Assembly: GCF_000732535.1 (NCBI RefSeq)
Contig: NZ_APNK01000008.1
Span: 1 to 64,000 of the forward strand
DNA from: Salinisphaera hydrothermalis C41B8
GTDB taxonomy: Bacteria > Pseudomonadota > Gammaproteobacteria > Nevskiales > Salinisphaeraceae
Direction of reading: 5' to 3'
DNA: 64,000 bases
This document shows positions 52,739 to 61,358 of this stretch, piece after piece (within the stretch, counting starts at the first letter, position 1; each line of letters starts with the position of its first letter). Position numbers and translations under genes: made by a program. The notes under the pieces are model-generated. The model saw nothing but the letters and a program-made list of their open reading frames with translations, was not told the origin of the DNA and searched no databases.

Positions 52739-52813
52739 CGCCACTTTCAGGAATGGTTCGGTCTTCAGTTCGGCCGCATACCGCCGCGACTCATCGTAAA
52801 ACGATCCGATCTA

Positions 52814-54328
52814 ATGCCTAGCAATGATCCGGCTAGCCCGGCCATGGAACAGTACCAGCCGAACAAGCGCCGCTCGCTGAGGTTGTCGCTAGCCATGTCG
52901 ACGGCCCAGCAGTACACCGAGCTGTTAATCACCATACCGTCGATGATGATTATGAGCCGGCTGCTTACGCCTGCTGAGATCGGGGTCTATTCGGTTGCGA
53001 TCTCGTTCGTGAACGTGGTCCACATGCTGCGTGATTTCGGCACCAGCGAATATATCGTGCAATCCACGTCGCTGGCTGGGAACGTGGCGCGTTCGGCTTT
53101 CACGATTACCTTGATACTGGCGTGGTCGCTAGCAGGTCTTCTGTTCGTGGCCAGCCCGTGGATCGGCCTGTTCTTTCGCGAGGAAGGACTGGGCGCCGTG
53201 CTGCGCATTCTTTGCCTGACCTATCTCATGCTCCCGATTGGCTCGACCGTCAACGCGATGCTGATTCGCGAGATGGAGTTCGGGTTGCGTTATCGCATCA
53301 ATACCGCGCAGAGTCTGGTGCAGAACGTGGTGACGATCGTACTTGCCTGGCATGGGTTCGGTTATTTCAGCCCGGCCTGGGGCGCTGTAGCAGGCATGGC
53401 GACATCCGTGGCGGGATGCTTCTACTGGGCCGGCCATTATCGGATACGGGGCGGCTTCAGTCTCGAATACTGGCGCCCGGTACTAAATTTCGGGATGAAC
53501 AAAACCGCCGGCTCGATCATGATCCGCCTGGGCGACAGCGCCCCGGACTTTATCATCGGGCGCCTGCTCGGTTTCACCCAGGTGGGTATCTTCAGCCGCG
53601 GCTACGGCCTCGTCCGGATGTTCCAAGGCAACATCAGCGGTGCGGTCGGGGCGGTCGTGTTTTCCGAATTTTCGCAGCGACACCGCGACGGGTCGGGCGC
53701 GGGAGCGCTTTACCTGCGCTCGATCACCTACATCACGGGAATTGGCTGGCCGTTTCTGGGCTGCGCGGCTCTGACTGCCTTCCCGGTAATGCGAATCGTC
53801 TTCGGGGATCAGTGGGACGCGGCAGTGCCGATCCTGAGGCTGCTGGCGGTGCAGGGCATGTTCGCCTTGATCGTCCTACATTTCCAGGAATTGTTTACCG
53901 GCACGGGCCGGGTTGGGTTGGCCACGATCTGGGTCACCGTATGGCAGACCCTGATCATCATCAGCCTCTTGGCCACCGCGGCGTTTGGGCTGATCGTACT
54001 ATCGGCTGCGCTGATCCCGGTTACCGCTTTGGCAACGCTATGCGTGATGATCGGTATTACTCGCGCGACCGAAATCACTTTCTCGGCTTTCCTGAAGGCG
54101 CTGCTGCCGAGTTTCGCGGTAGCGCTGTTCGCTCTGGTTCCGGGCGGGGTCGTCCGTTGGTTCTATCCCGCGTCGCCCGAAGCGCTCTGGGGGCCGATGC
54201 TGGCTGTCTCGGCCGTCGTGACGGCTGGCTCGCTGCTGGGTGGCTGGCTGGTGCAGCACCCAGTCTGGCTCGAACTGCACGGCGTATTCGCTGCCCGGCT
54301 TGGACGTTTCCGCAAGAGTGGTGTCTGA
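52814..54328 (+). CDS. Polysaccharide flippase (Wzx-like, PST family)
   Basis: 504 residues with about 12–14 transmembrane helices of the MOP superfamily oligosaccharide flippases. Visible features include SRLLTPAEIGVYSVAISFVN near the N-terminus, FGMNKTAGSIMIRLGDSAPD and the helix-rich C-terminal half. It moves the lipid-linked repeat unit from the cytoplasmic to the periplasmic leaflet. It is the only flippase in the window, so the system probably follows a Wzx/Wzy-type route with the polymerase at 42633. Seven bases separate it from the next gene. Confidence 0.9.
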   Translation: MPSNDPASPAMEQYQPNKRRSLRLSLAMSTAQQYTELLITIPSMMIMSRLLTPAEIGVYSVAISFVNVVHMLRDFGTSEYIVQSTSLAGNVARSAFTITLILAWSLAGLLFVASPWIGLFFREEGLGAVLRILCLTYLMLPIGSTVNAMLIREMEFGLRYRINTAQSLVQNVVTIVLAWHGFGYFSPAWGAVAGMATSVAGCFYWAGHYRIRGGFSLEYWRPVLNFGMNKTAGSIMIRLGDSAPDFIIGRLLGFTQVGIFSRGYGLVRMFQGNISGAVGAVVFSEFSQRHRDGSGAGALYLRSITYITGIGWPFLGCAALTAFPVMRIVFGDQWDAAVPILRLLAVQGMFALIVLHFQELFTGTGRVGLATIWVTVWQTLIIISLLATAAFGLIVLSAALIPVTALATLCVMIGITRATEITFSAFLKALLPSFAVALFALVPGGVVRWFYPASPEALWGPMLAVSAVVTAGSLLGGWLVQHPVWLELHGVFAARLGRFRKSGV

Positions 54329-54335
54329 GACCGAT

Positions 54336-55970
54336 ATGAAGCCGTATATTTCGGCACCGCGTTACCGACCATGGGTCGCATGCGCTGCACTTGTCGTACT
54401 GGTTCTCATCCTGTTCGTATGGGCGCCAACGAATTACGCATTCTATTATTCCGACGCGCCACGCCACGCGCTAAACGGCGCCTTCATTCTCGACCTGGTG
54501 AAGGCCTTTCCGATCCATGATCCGGTTCAGTGGGCGTATAACTACTACGCGCAGTACCCGGCGCTCACGATCCTGTTCTATCCGCCTCTCTACCCGGCGG
54601 TTCTGGCCGTGGCCTATGCCATTTTGGGTGTTTCGCAGGCCAGCGCCGTCGTTGTCAATGCGCTTTTCTACACGGCCCTCCTGATCGGCAGCTACCGGCT
54701 GGCGTGTCGATACGTGGACCGCATTCCGGCGTTTTTCGTCGCGTTTCTTATTGGAGCAGCGCCGGAAATGGCGTTCTGGGGTCGGCAGATTATGACCGAT
54801 GTCCCGGCGACGGCAGCCGCGGTCTGGGCCATGGAGCTGTTGTTGGCCTATGCGGTATCGCACGATCGGCGAGTGCTGTGGCTTGGCGCGGCGATCGCGG
54901 TGGTCGCGGTCTGGCTCAAGATAACAGTGTGCTTCCTGTTGCCGGTGCTGGCTCTCGGGCTCGTCCAAATCGACGGCTGGGCCGTATGGCGTCGGCCGCG
55001 GAATCTGGTCATGGGCTGCGGCGTTGTCCTGCTGATGCTACCGCTGCTCTGGCTAACCATTCATTTCGGTCAGACCAACGTGCAATCCGTGACCGGCGTT
55101 GCAGATGGCGCCACGCCGCGTTCCTCTCTCTCGAACTGGCTCTGGTACGCGCGCAGTCTGCCGCTGCAATTGGGGTGGCCCGTCACCGCCGCGGTCGCTC
55201 TCGGCGCCGTAGCAGGCGTTGTTCGAGTCGTCCGTTCCCGGCATCTGCCGGCGCACTGGGGGCTGCTCGCGGCGTGGGTAGTCGTAGGCTATTTGTTTTT
55301 CTCCACCATTGATCTGAAGGATCCGCGGTTCACGATTCCTTTGCTGCCGCCGTTCGTTCTGATCGGCGTATGGGGTGTTTGCTGGCTATTCGGTGCCCGG
55401 GCCCGCTGGGCTGGCCTGCTGCTCGCGGCTATCGGCGCCGCGACTCTGATTACGACACTGGTCTATCGACCGCCGCTCTACGTATCGGGTTATGCCCACA
55501 TCGTGAAGGATGTCGCCCGGCTGGCACCCGAAAATTCGAACGTCGTGTTCTCGGGTTATCGCGATGGCGCCTTCATCTTCGCGATGCGGGCCATCGGCCA
55601 TCGTCCCGATGTGGATACCATTCGGGCAGACAAAATGCTGCTTAGCATTGCGATTCGGCGCTCGACTGGGGTCAGGGAGAAACATCTCACGCGGGCGCAG
55701 ATTGGGCAGGAGCTGACACGTCAGAAAGCGGCTTATGTAGTGGCGCAGGACGATTTCTGGACGGATCTTACCGAAATGCGACGGCTTCAGTGGGTGTTGC
55801 ATTCACCCCAGTTCACGCCGGTGGCACATTACCGCATGCATGCGAACTTCAATGCGCCGGAGAAGACCATCACGGTCTATCGGAACAACGCGCCGCTGCC
55901 CGCAAAGCGTCCGCCGCGTTCGATTGATCTGCCCGCCATCGACCGAACCGTCACTCAAGGGAAGGGCTGA
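54336..55970 (+). CDS. GT39-type membrane glycosyltransferase
   Basis: 544 residues, about eleven transmembrane helices. The N-terminal periplasmic motif (YYSDAPRHALNGAFI, then YPALTILFYPPLYPAV) has the acidic dyad position of PMT/ArnT-like (GT-C) enzymes. The C-terminal third is a soluble periplasmic domain (NSNVVFSGYRDGAFIFAMRA). Such enzymes use polyprenyl-phosphate sugars to decorate proteins or glycans on the outer side of the inner membrane. The acceptor here could be the polymer or the PEP-CTERM proteins. Start fixed by the ATG at 54336 after the flippase stop. Confidence 0.83.
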   Translation: MKPYISAPRYRPWVACAALVVLVLILFVWAPTNYAFYYSDAPRHALNGAFILDLVKAFPIHDPVQWAYNYYAQYPALTILFYPPLYPAVLAVAYAILGVSQASAVVVNALFYTALLIGSYRLACRYVDRIPAFFVAFLIGAAPEMAFWGRQIMTDVPATAAAVWAMELLLAYAVSHDRRVLWLGAAIAVVAVWLKITVCFLLPVLALGLVQIDGWAVWRRPRNLVMGCGVVLLMLPLLWLTIHFGQTNVQSVTGVADGATPRSSLSNWLWYARSLPLQLGWPVTAAVALGAVAGVVRVVRSRHLPAHWGLLAAWVVVGYLFFSTIDLKDPRFTIPLLPPFVLIGVWGVCWLFGARARWAGLLLAAIGAATLITTLVYRPPLYVSGYAHIVKDVARLAPENSNVVFSGYRDGAFIFAMRAIGHRPDVDTIRADKMLLSIAIRRSTGVREKHLTRAQIGQELTRQKAAYVVAQDDFWTDLTEMRRLQWVLHSPQFTPVAHYRMHANFNAPEKTITVYRNNAPLPAKRPPRSIDLPAIDRTVTQGKG

Positions 55971-55984
55971 CGGCGGCCCGGCGA

Positions 55985-56596
55985 TCACCGTTTGACGATG
56001 TCCACTTCGTTACCGACTCGCACGGCGCCGTAGCTATCGAACAGTTTTCGCGTTTCGCTGTCATACCAGTCGCCAATCGGGAAGGACCAGTTAAGTTCCA
56101 TGTGCAGCCGGCCGCTCGCAGCGAGATGATGGCCGATTACGTCCTCGAGAAAGAACGCCCATTCGGCCGCGCGCCAGCGTTCGTCCGTTCCCGGCCGGTT
56201 GAAGGCGACTTGGTAGGCAGTGACGTAGTCGTGGGGGCCGGAAGACGCCGGCAGCGGCTCGAACGGATTGATGAAGTGGTGGGCACGATCGACCTTCAGG
56301 GTCTCGATCACGCGATCGTAGAGTCGGTGACCGGGTATATCCAGTGCCGCTGCGTGGTGTTCCATGAACTCGCAAATATAAGGGAAATAGCCGAAGCCGG
56401 TTCCGATATCGAGGATCCGGCGGCCGCGACAATCATCCAGCCCCAGCCGTAGAGCCCGCTTAATGTTCTCGACGATCCATGGTCGGATATTGAAATACTT
56501 GAAGTCCACCAAGCGACGGTCGCTTCTGGCCACCTCTTCATCGCGAATCGCGAGCAGTTCCTTTGTGTTCAGCGTCGCCATGACATGCTCAGCCAT
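55985..56596 (-). CDS. SAM-dependent methyltransferase
   Basis: 203 residues from the ATG at 56596 (the ATG at 56581 is equally possible; neither has a good Shine–Dalgarno). Class I Rossmann methyltransferase: RRILDIGTGFGYFPYICEF is motif I. A later acidic segment ends a beta-strand, followed by the aromatic region HLAASGRLHMELNWSFPIGD. Convergent with the GT39-type gene. It may methylate a sugar of the polymer; no substrate evidence exists. Confidence 0.82.
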   Translation of the reverse strand: MAEHVMATLNTKELLAIRDEEVARSDRRLVDFKYFNIRPWIVENIKRALRLGLDDCRGRRILDIGTGFGYFPYICEFMEHHAAALDIPGHRLYDRVIETLKVDRAHHFINPFEPLPASSGPHDYVTAYQVAFNRPGTDERWRAAEWAFFLEDVIGHHLAASGRLHMELNWSFPIGDWYDSETRKLFDSYGAVRVGNEVDIVKR

Positions 56597-56805
56597 GCGA
56601 TTTGCGGCGTAGGTATAGCGAAGTTCGCGTGGGTGGAGTCGATGGCGCTGCACTGGAGACCTTTTATTCGTACAAAAATGCATTCTACCCGTGGAGCATA
56701 CAAAGCGCGCGAGCCCGGTAGACATGTGGTTTCGGACATTTGCACGCGAGTGAAGCGATTAGCGATTACAATGCCACAGTCGAAAAGGTATTACGGAGCA
56801 CATGG

Positions 56806-57636
56806 ATGACGGACAGCGACTTGCCGACGCCGGATACTGCCGCCGGCAAACGTCGACGACGGTTGCTGCTTCGTAAGCGATTCTACCAGCGGCTCTGGGG
56901 CGGCCGTGCCGCTAACGAAACGCCGGTTGTCGTCTTTCTCGCCGGTACGCCGGATATCGCCAACGGCCACATCATCAGTGCGCTCGAGGCAAATTTCGAT
57001 ACCGATCTGTATCGGGCCGGCGACCCGCGTGTATTCGAGGATCAGCGGCTCCGTCCGGACGACGATCTGCGTCAGCTGATTCGCAAGTCGCGGGCGCCGG
57101 CCGTAATTTTTGTGGCCGGTGGCGAGTCGGATTCGATGGCCACCCTGATCGAGCGGTTTTCTCCGGCGCGCGTCTTGTGGTTCTACGAGCCGCTGACGCG
57201 CTTTGTCGAACGCGCGCCTCGGGCGTTGGATGAGACAACGACACGTCGGCTTCTGGCCGCGCGTAGCGATCGCGATGACGATGCGTTGCCGGCTCCGCTT
57301 GCCTTGTTCGCCAACAGTCAAGAAACCGATGTGCCCACGATTTGGGCTTTAGCTTGGTACGTCATTCACGATGCTTACCGGCGCCAGCGCCTCGGCAAGC
57401 GTGGCGCCGCGCATCTGATTTCAGAGCGTGCCTTGATTGCGGCGCCCGGCGCGACTCTGGACGGCATATTCGAAATCGTCGGCGTGGGCGCGCGTCGGAA
57501 CAAACAGGCGCCGCGAATCCGGACCAAGCGCCAGCGTTTCAGCGACTCGATGTTGCCCGAGCCGGTGCGCGAAGCCTGCGCCGAGCTCCAGGGCTGGCTC
57601 GACGCGCACGCCGAAGATCCGGCCGATCTCGCATGA
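56806..57636 (+). CDS. Hypothetical protein with a sulfotransferase-like N-terminal segment
   Basis: 276 residues; ACGGAG seven bases upstream supports the ATG at 56806. I do not recognise it with confidence. After a very basic start (GKRRRRLLLRKRFYQRLW) comes VVVFLAGTPDIANGHIISAL and later ALFANSQETDVPTIWALAWY. These weakly recall a P-loop-like PAPS-binding sulfotransferase fold, but the usual GxxxSGT loop is absent. No signal peptide or membrane helix. Its stop overlaps the start of the decarboxylase-like gene (ATGA), so the two are translationally coupled. Confidence 0.6.
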   Translation: MTDSDLPTPDTAAGKRRRRLLLRKRFYQRLWGGRAANETPVVVFLAGTPDIANGHIISALEANFDTDLYRAGDPRVFEDQRLRPDDDLRQLIRKSRAPAVIFVAGGESDSMATLIERFSPARVLWFYEPLTRFVERAPRALDETTTRRLLAARSDRDDDALPAPLALFANSQETDVPTIWALAWYVIHDAYRRQRLGKRGAAHLISERALIAAPGATLDGIFEIVGVGARRNKQAPRIRTKRQRFSDSMLPEPVREACAELQGWLDAHAEDPADLA

Positions 57637-58322
57637 TCCTGGCCGCTCAGCTCGTCGTGCTCGGCGTGCTGGTGGTCGCCCTGATGCTGCTCCGGCGGCA
57701 CTGGCCGTATCCGTCGCCTTTGATTCGTCCTTTCTTGCCGCCGCAGCGGCGCTGGCCCGAAGCCCAGATCCGCGGTTGGCTCCGAACCAAGCGTTTCCAC
57801 CCGGGTTATCTGGCGTTCTTCGATCGCGATCCCGAGCGCATCGTGCCATCGGGTCCGGCTTTGCTGGCACCAGCGGATGGTTTGGTAACCAGTGTCGACT
57901 GTCGTGACGGTATTCGCTATATCGTGATCGCATTGTCGTTCTGGGACATGCACGTCCAGCGCAGTCCGGCGACCGGGCGGGTCGTATCCGTCGAGCGATT
58001 GGGCGCGACATATACGGACGGGGAGGGGCGCGACTTCGCTTTTCTCCGCGACAAATATTGTCCGGTGCAGGCCCGCACCTTGTTCGAATGCAACGCCGGC
58101 AGGGTTGCGGTGCGCCAGATTACCAGCGTCGCCGCCCGCCGGATCGAGACGTGGGTCGTGCCCGGCCAACCGGTGGAACGAGGGCAGCGCATGGGGCGTA
58201 TTCGGCTGGGCAGCACCGTCGTGCTCGAGGCGGACGCATCACTGGCCTGCCGTGTAGCGGTGGGCGAGCGCGTGCGTGCCGGGGAAACGGCCCTGCTGGA
58301 AGTGAGCGAGGTCGCGTGCTGA
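57633..58322 (+). CDS. Phosphatidylserine decarboxylase-like protein (short type)
   Basis: 229 residues. N-terminal membrane segment (ILAAQLVVLGVLVVALMLL), then LLAPADGLVTSVD and ALSFWDMHVQRSPATGRV, which correspond to the PADG and DxHxxRxPxxG blocks of phosphatidylserine decarboxylases. RIRLGSTVVLE supplies the self-cleavage Gly193–Ser194 that would become the pyruvoyl group. Length fits the short type A branch. Predicted to form phosphatidylethanolamine or a related amine lipid at the inner membrane. The coupling to an unknown gene and the location beside an exosortase locus are notable. May have a specialised substrate. Confidence 0.8.
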   Translation: MILAAQLVVLGVLVVALMLLRRHWPYPSPLIRPFLPPQRRWPEAQIRGWLRTKRFHPGYLAFFDRDPERIVPSGPALLAPADGLVTSVDCRDGIRYIVIALSFWDMHVQRSPATGRVVSVERLGATYTDGEGRDFAFLRDKYCPVQARTLFECNAGRVAVRQITSVAARRIETWVVPGQPVERGQRMGRIRLGSTVVLEADASLACRVAVGERVRAGETALLEVSEVAC

Positions 58323-58511
58323 ATGCCGGATTGGTTTTTCATAAACGGCCACCTGGGCTGGCCGCTGTTTACGGTCATGGCCTACAGCGGGTTCGGCATG
58401 CTGGTCGCGGATTATGTATGGCGCCGCGTTACCATGCCCGCCAAGTGGTTGTTTACGGGTTTGCTGGGAATATGGCTGCTCGGCCTGCTGCTACTGGCCG
58501 CGTTGTGGTAA
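58323..58511 (+). CDS. Small two-helix membrane protein
   Basis: 62 residues starting immediately after the decarboxylase-like stop. Two hydrophobic stretches (LFTVMAYSGFGMLVADY and LFTGLLGIWLLGLLLLAALW) flank a short basic loop (WRRVTMPAK). No family is recognised. Zero spacing suggests co-expression and perhaps a membrane partner of the decarboxylase-like protein. Confidence 0.6.
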   Translation: MPDWFFINGHLGWPLFTVMAYSGFGMLVADYVWRRVTMPAKWLFTGLLGIWLLGLLLLAALW

Positions 58512-58554
58512 GCCGCGGCTCCAAAGTCTGCACGAATCAATCGAAGATATTGTT

Positions 58555-59604
58555 ATGAAAGTCTTTCTTACCGGCGGCGCCGGTTTTATCGGCTCCCATA
58601 CGGCGCTCGTGCTCATCGAGGCCGGCCACGATGTGATCGTCTACGACAATCTGTCGAATGCATCGCGTGAGTCGCTGCGCCGGGTCGAGGATCTGACGGG
58701 CAAGCCGATCGATTTCATCGAGGGTGATATTCGTGACGCGGCGCATCTCGATCGCGTGTTCGCGGATCGAAATATCGACGCCGTGATTCACTTCGCGGGC
58801 CTCAAGGCCGTGGGCGAAAGCACGGAACAGCCCTTGGCGTACTACGAGAACAACGTGGCCGGCACGCTCACGCTTTGCCAGGCCATGGATCGGGCGGGCC
58901 TTCGTGCCTTGGTGTTCAGCTCGTCGGCCACGGTGTATAGCGAATCACGTGACATGCCGTTGTCGGAAGACGCGCCCACCGGCCGCCCCACCAATCCCTA
59001 CGGCAGTTCGAAGCTGATGATCGAATGGCTGCTGCGCGATCTTCAGGCCGCCGATCCCCGATGGTCGATCGCGCTATTGCGCTACTTCAATCCGGTAGGC
59101 GCCCACGAGAGCGGGCGCATCGGCGAAGACCCGCAAGGTAAGCCGAACAACCTGCTGCCGTTCATCAGCCAGGTCGCGGTCGGCCGCTTGCCGGAACTCG
59201 CGGTCTACGGCGACGACTATCCGACGCCGGACGGCACCGGCGTGCGCGATTACATCCATGTCATGGATCTGGCTGAGGGCCACCGGGCGGCGTTGGATGC
59301 GATCGCCGGCGAGACGGGCCTGCGGACCTGGAACCTCGGCACCGGGCGTGGTTATTCCGTGCTGGAAATGATCCGCGCGTTCGAGCAGGCAGCAGGCCGT
59401 GATGTGGCTTATCGCATCACCTCTCGCCGTCCAGGGGATGTGGCCGAATGCTGGGCAGACGCTTCTCGCGCTGAGCGGGATCTCGGATGGCGGGCCGAGC
59501 GTGGCTTGGGCGCAATCATGCGGGATGCATGGCGTTGGCAGCGCGACAATCCGAACGGTTATCGCGACAGCAAGCCGACTAAAACTGACGCCGCGGCGGG
59601 TTAG
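58555..59604 (+). CDS. galE: UDP-glucose 4-epimerase
   Basis: 349 residues from the ATG at 58555; the longer frame upstream is read-through of the small-protein region. NAD-binding GGAGFIGSHTA, the Ser of SSSATVYS, and Tyr-x3-Lys in NPYGSSK make the catalytic set. NPVGAHESGRIGEDPQGKPN and GTGVRDYIHVMDLAEGH are GalE-specific. Supplies UDP-galactose for the polymer and LPS. The residue after VY is Ser instead of the usual Gly. A shared bidirectional terminator follows. Confidence 0.95.
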   Translation: MKVFLTGGAGFIGSHTALVLIEAGHDVIVYDNLSNASRESLRRVEDLTGKPIDFIEGDIRDAAHLDRVFADRNIDAVIHFAGLKAVGESTEQPLAYYENNVAGTLTLCQAMDRAGLRALVFSSSATVYSESRDMPLSEDAPTGRPTNPYGSSKLMIEWLLRDLQAADPRWSIALLRYFNPVGAHESGRIGEDPQGKPNNLLPFISQVAVGRLPELAVYGDDYPTPDGTGVRDYIHVMDLAEGHRAALDAIAGETGLRTWNLGTGRGYSVLEMIRAFEQAAGRDVAYRITSRRPGDVAECWADASRAERDLGWRAERGLGAIMRDAWRWQRDNPNGYRDSKPTKTDAAAG

Positions 59605-59633
59605 AGGCCCGGGCTGGCTTGTCTAAACGAAAA

Positions 59634-59655
59634 ACGGCGCCTGAAAAGGCGCCGT
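59634..59655. terminator. Bidirectional terminator between galE and tRNA-Val
   Basis: ACGGCGCC/GGCGCCGT stem with loop TGAAAA. On the minus strand it is followed by TTTTT, terminating the tRNA transcript; on the plus strand it follows galE with only a weak tail. Confidence 0.85.
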
Positions 59656-59667
59656 AAATCGTTGATC

Positions 59668-59742
59668 TGGTGGGCGGTACTAGATTCGAACTAGTGACCC
59701 CTGCCGTGTGAAGACAGTGCTCTACCACTGAGCTAACCGCCC
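59668..59742 (-). tRNA. tRNA-Val(CAC)
   Basis: 75 nt including an encoded CCA. Acceptor GGGCGGT/ACCGCCC, D-arm AGCTCAGTGGTAGAGC, anticodon stem CTGTC/GGCAG with loop TTCACAC giving anticodon CAC, and T-loop GTTCGAATC. The discriminator is A. CAC-reading tRNA-Val is expected in a GTG-rich, high-GC genome. Confidence 0.95.
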
Positions 59743-59913
59743 GAGGAATGCGAAGTTTATCCGCGCACTTCGCAGGGGTCAACGTGTATCGCCAGTGTTC
59801 AGCCTCGGCGATGCCAGGGCCTGTTGCCGTTTGGCGCGGACTCGCACGAAACGGCAACAGGCCCTAGACTCCGCTTCGATTACGTTCCGTTTACGGGAGT
59901 CGGGGTGGCCGCC

Positions 59914-60996
59914 ATGCAGTTGATCGATCTCCAGACACAGTATCGGCGCATCAAGTCGGAGGTGGATGCCGGTATTCACGCCGTGCTCGAGCACGGTCGT
60001 TATGTGAACGGCCCCGAAATCGAGACGTTGGAGGCGCGTCTAGCCGAATACGCCGGCGTGTCGCATTGCGTGGCGTTGTCCAGCGGCACCGATGCCTTGC
60101 TGGTAACGCTGATGGCGTTGGGTATCGGTCGCGGCGACGAAGTCATCACCACGCCATTCACGTTCATCGCGACGGGCGAGATGATCGGGCTGCTGGGTGC
60201 CACACCGGTGTTCGTCGACATCGACCCGGCAACCTACAACATCGACGCCGCTCGTATCGAGGCAGCCATCACTGAGCGCACCAAGGCGATCATGCCGGTG
60301 AGTTTGTTCGGCCAGATGGCCGATATGCCGGCCATCAATGCCATCGGTGAGCACCACGGCATCCCGGTCATCGAGGATGCGGCGCAGAGTTTTGGTGCCA
60401 CCTTCGCTGGTCAGCGTTCCTGTGGTGCGTCGCTGCTGGCGGCGACGTCGTTCTTCCCGGCCAAGCCGCTGGGTTGTTACGGCGATGGCGGGGCGGCCTT
60501 TACCACGGACGGGGCGCTCGCCGAGCGTATGCGGCAATTGCGTAATCACGGGCAGACAGCGCCGTATCAGCATTCGATGCTCGGCATCAACGGGCGATTG
60601 GATACCATGCAGGCGGCGGTGCTGTTGGCCAAACTCGATGTGTTTGACGATGAGGTGGCCCGACGCGAGCAAGTGGCGACGCGTTATAGCAGCGCCTTGT
60701 CGGAGCATGTCACGACTCCGGCGCTCGACGAGCGCGCAACCAGCGTCTATGCGCAATACACGATTCAAGTCGACAATCGCGAGGCCGTGCGCAGCGCCCT
60801 GGATGCGGCCGGTATCCCGAGCGCGGTTTATTACCCCGTGCCGTTGAATCGCCAGCCGCCGTTGTATTCGGATGTACCGATCCCGGAATCGGAAGCCGCC
60901 GCGGAACGTGTGCTCAGTATTCCCATGCATCCGTACCTCGATCCCGCCGATCAGGACCGTGTCATCGAAGCGCTCATCGCAGCTGTAAAAAAATAA
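59914..60996 (+). CDS. PLP-dependent sugar aminotransferase (DegT/WbpE-like)
   Basis: 360 residues from the ATG at 59914; a GTG at 59905 with GGGAG five bases upstream is a good alternative. Very similar in pattern to P. aeruginosa WbpE: FIDLxxQxxRIKxxIDAGIxxVL at the start, ALSSGTDALLVTLMALGIG, DEVITTPFTFIATGE, VIEDAAQSFGA, and the PLP lysine (Lys184) in TSFFPAKPLGCYGDGG. WbpE aminates a 3-keto-GlcNAcA nucleotide sugar; the partner genes wbpA, wbpB and wbpD are not in this window. Probably makes an amino sugar for the surface glycan. Confidence 0.92.
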   Translation: MQLIDLQTQYRRIKSEVDAGIHAVLEHGRYVNGPEIETLEARLAEYAGVSHCVALSSGTDALLVTLMALGIGRGDEVITTPFTFIATGEMIGLLGATPVFVDIDPATYNIDAARIEAAITERTKAIMPVSLFGQMADMPAINAIGEHHGIPVIEDAAQSFGATFAGQRSCGASLLAATSFFPAKPLGCYGDGGAAFTTDGALAERMRQLRNHGQTAPYQHSMLGINGRLDTMQAAVLLAKLDVFDDEVARREQVATRYSSALSEHVTTPALDERATSVYAQYTIQVDNREAVRSALDAAGIPSAVYYPVPLNRQPPLYSDVPIPESEAAAERVLSIPMHPYLDPADQDRVIEALIAAVKK

Positions 60997-61008
60997 TGAC
61001 GCGGAGGG

Positions 61009-61037
61009 TTGGCAATGGCGAATCTCGTGTCTATAAT
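61009..61037 (+). promoter_or_regulatory. Sigma-70 promoter of the tRNA-Ala/tRNA-Glu unit
   Basis: -35 TTGGCA (61009–61014), spacer of exactly 17 bases, and consensus -10 TATAAT (61032–61037), followed by a GC-rich discriminator (GCGCCGC). Start expected near 61044. Confidence 0.88.
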
Positions 61038-61057
61038 GCGCCGCTCACAAGGTCATC

Positions 61058-61133
61058 GGGGCCATAGCTCAGCTGGGAGAGCGCAACACTGGCAGTGTTG
61101 AGGTCGGCGGTTCGATCCCGCCTGGCTCCACCA
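61058..61133 (+). tRNA. tRNA-Ala(GGC)
   Basis: 76 nt with encoded CCA. Acceptor GGGGCCA/TGGCTCC, anticodon stem CAACA/TGTTG with loop CTGGCAG, anticodon GGC. T-loop GTTCGATCC. Confidence 0.97.
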
Positions 61134-61139
61134 AAGTCA

Positions 61140-61215
61140 GTCCCCATCGTCTAGAGGCCTAGGACACTGCCCTTTCACGGCAGCGACAGGGGTTCGAATC
61201 CCCTTGGGGACGCCA
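61140..61215 (+). tRNA. tRNA-Glu(TTC)
   Basis: 76 nt with encoded CCA, six bases after tRNA-Ala. Acceptor GTCCCCA/TGGGGAC with discriminator G, anticodon stem CTGCC/GGCAG with loop CTTTCAC, anticodon TTC. Co-transcribed with tRNA-Ala. Confidence 0.97.
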
Positions 61216-61230
61216 TTACACGATGGCTTA

Positions 61231-61265
61231 AAGGCCGCAAGCCGCAAGGTTTGCGGCCTTTTTTT
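61231..61265 (+). terminator. Rho-independent terminator of the tRNA unit
   Basis: AAGGCCGCAA pairs with TTTGCGGCCTT around a short loop and is followed by a run of Ts to 61265. Confidence 0.93.
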
Positions 61266-61358
61266 ATGGCGTTCATTGCGTATTCGTCTTTTTGTCGATA
61301 AAACGCGGGTTCGCTACCCGTCTTTTCGGTCTCGGCCTTCCAAGTAACAGGGGTTCTC

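Noticed and set aside
53122-54339. 405-codon open frame inside the flippase gene
   Set aside because: Arg/Pro/Gly-rich translation without motifs, in a shifted frame of a well-supported membrane protein; a shadow of high-GC codon use.
56772-56785. GTCGAAAAGG as another copy of the candidate PrsR motif
   Set aside because: Only the first eight bases agree and the second half of the motif is missing; expected by chance.
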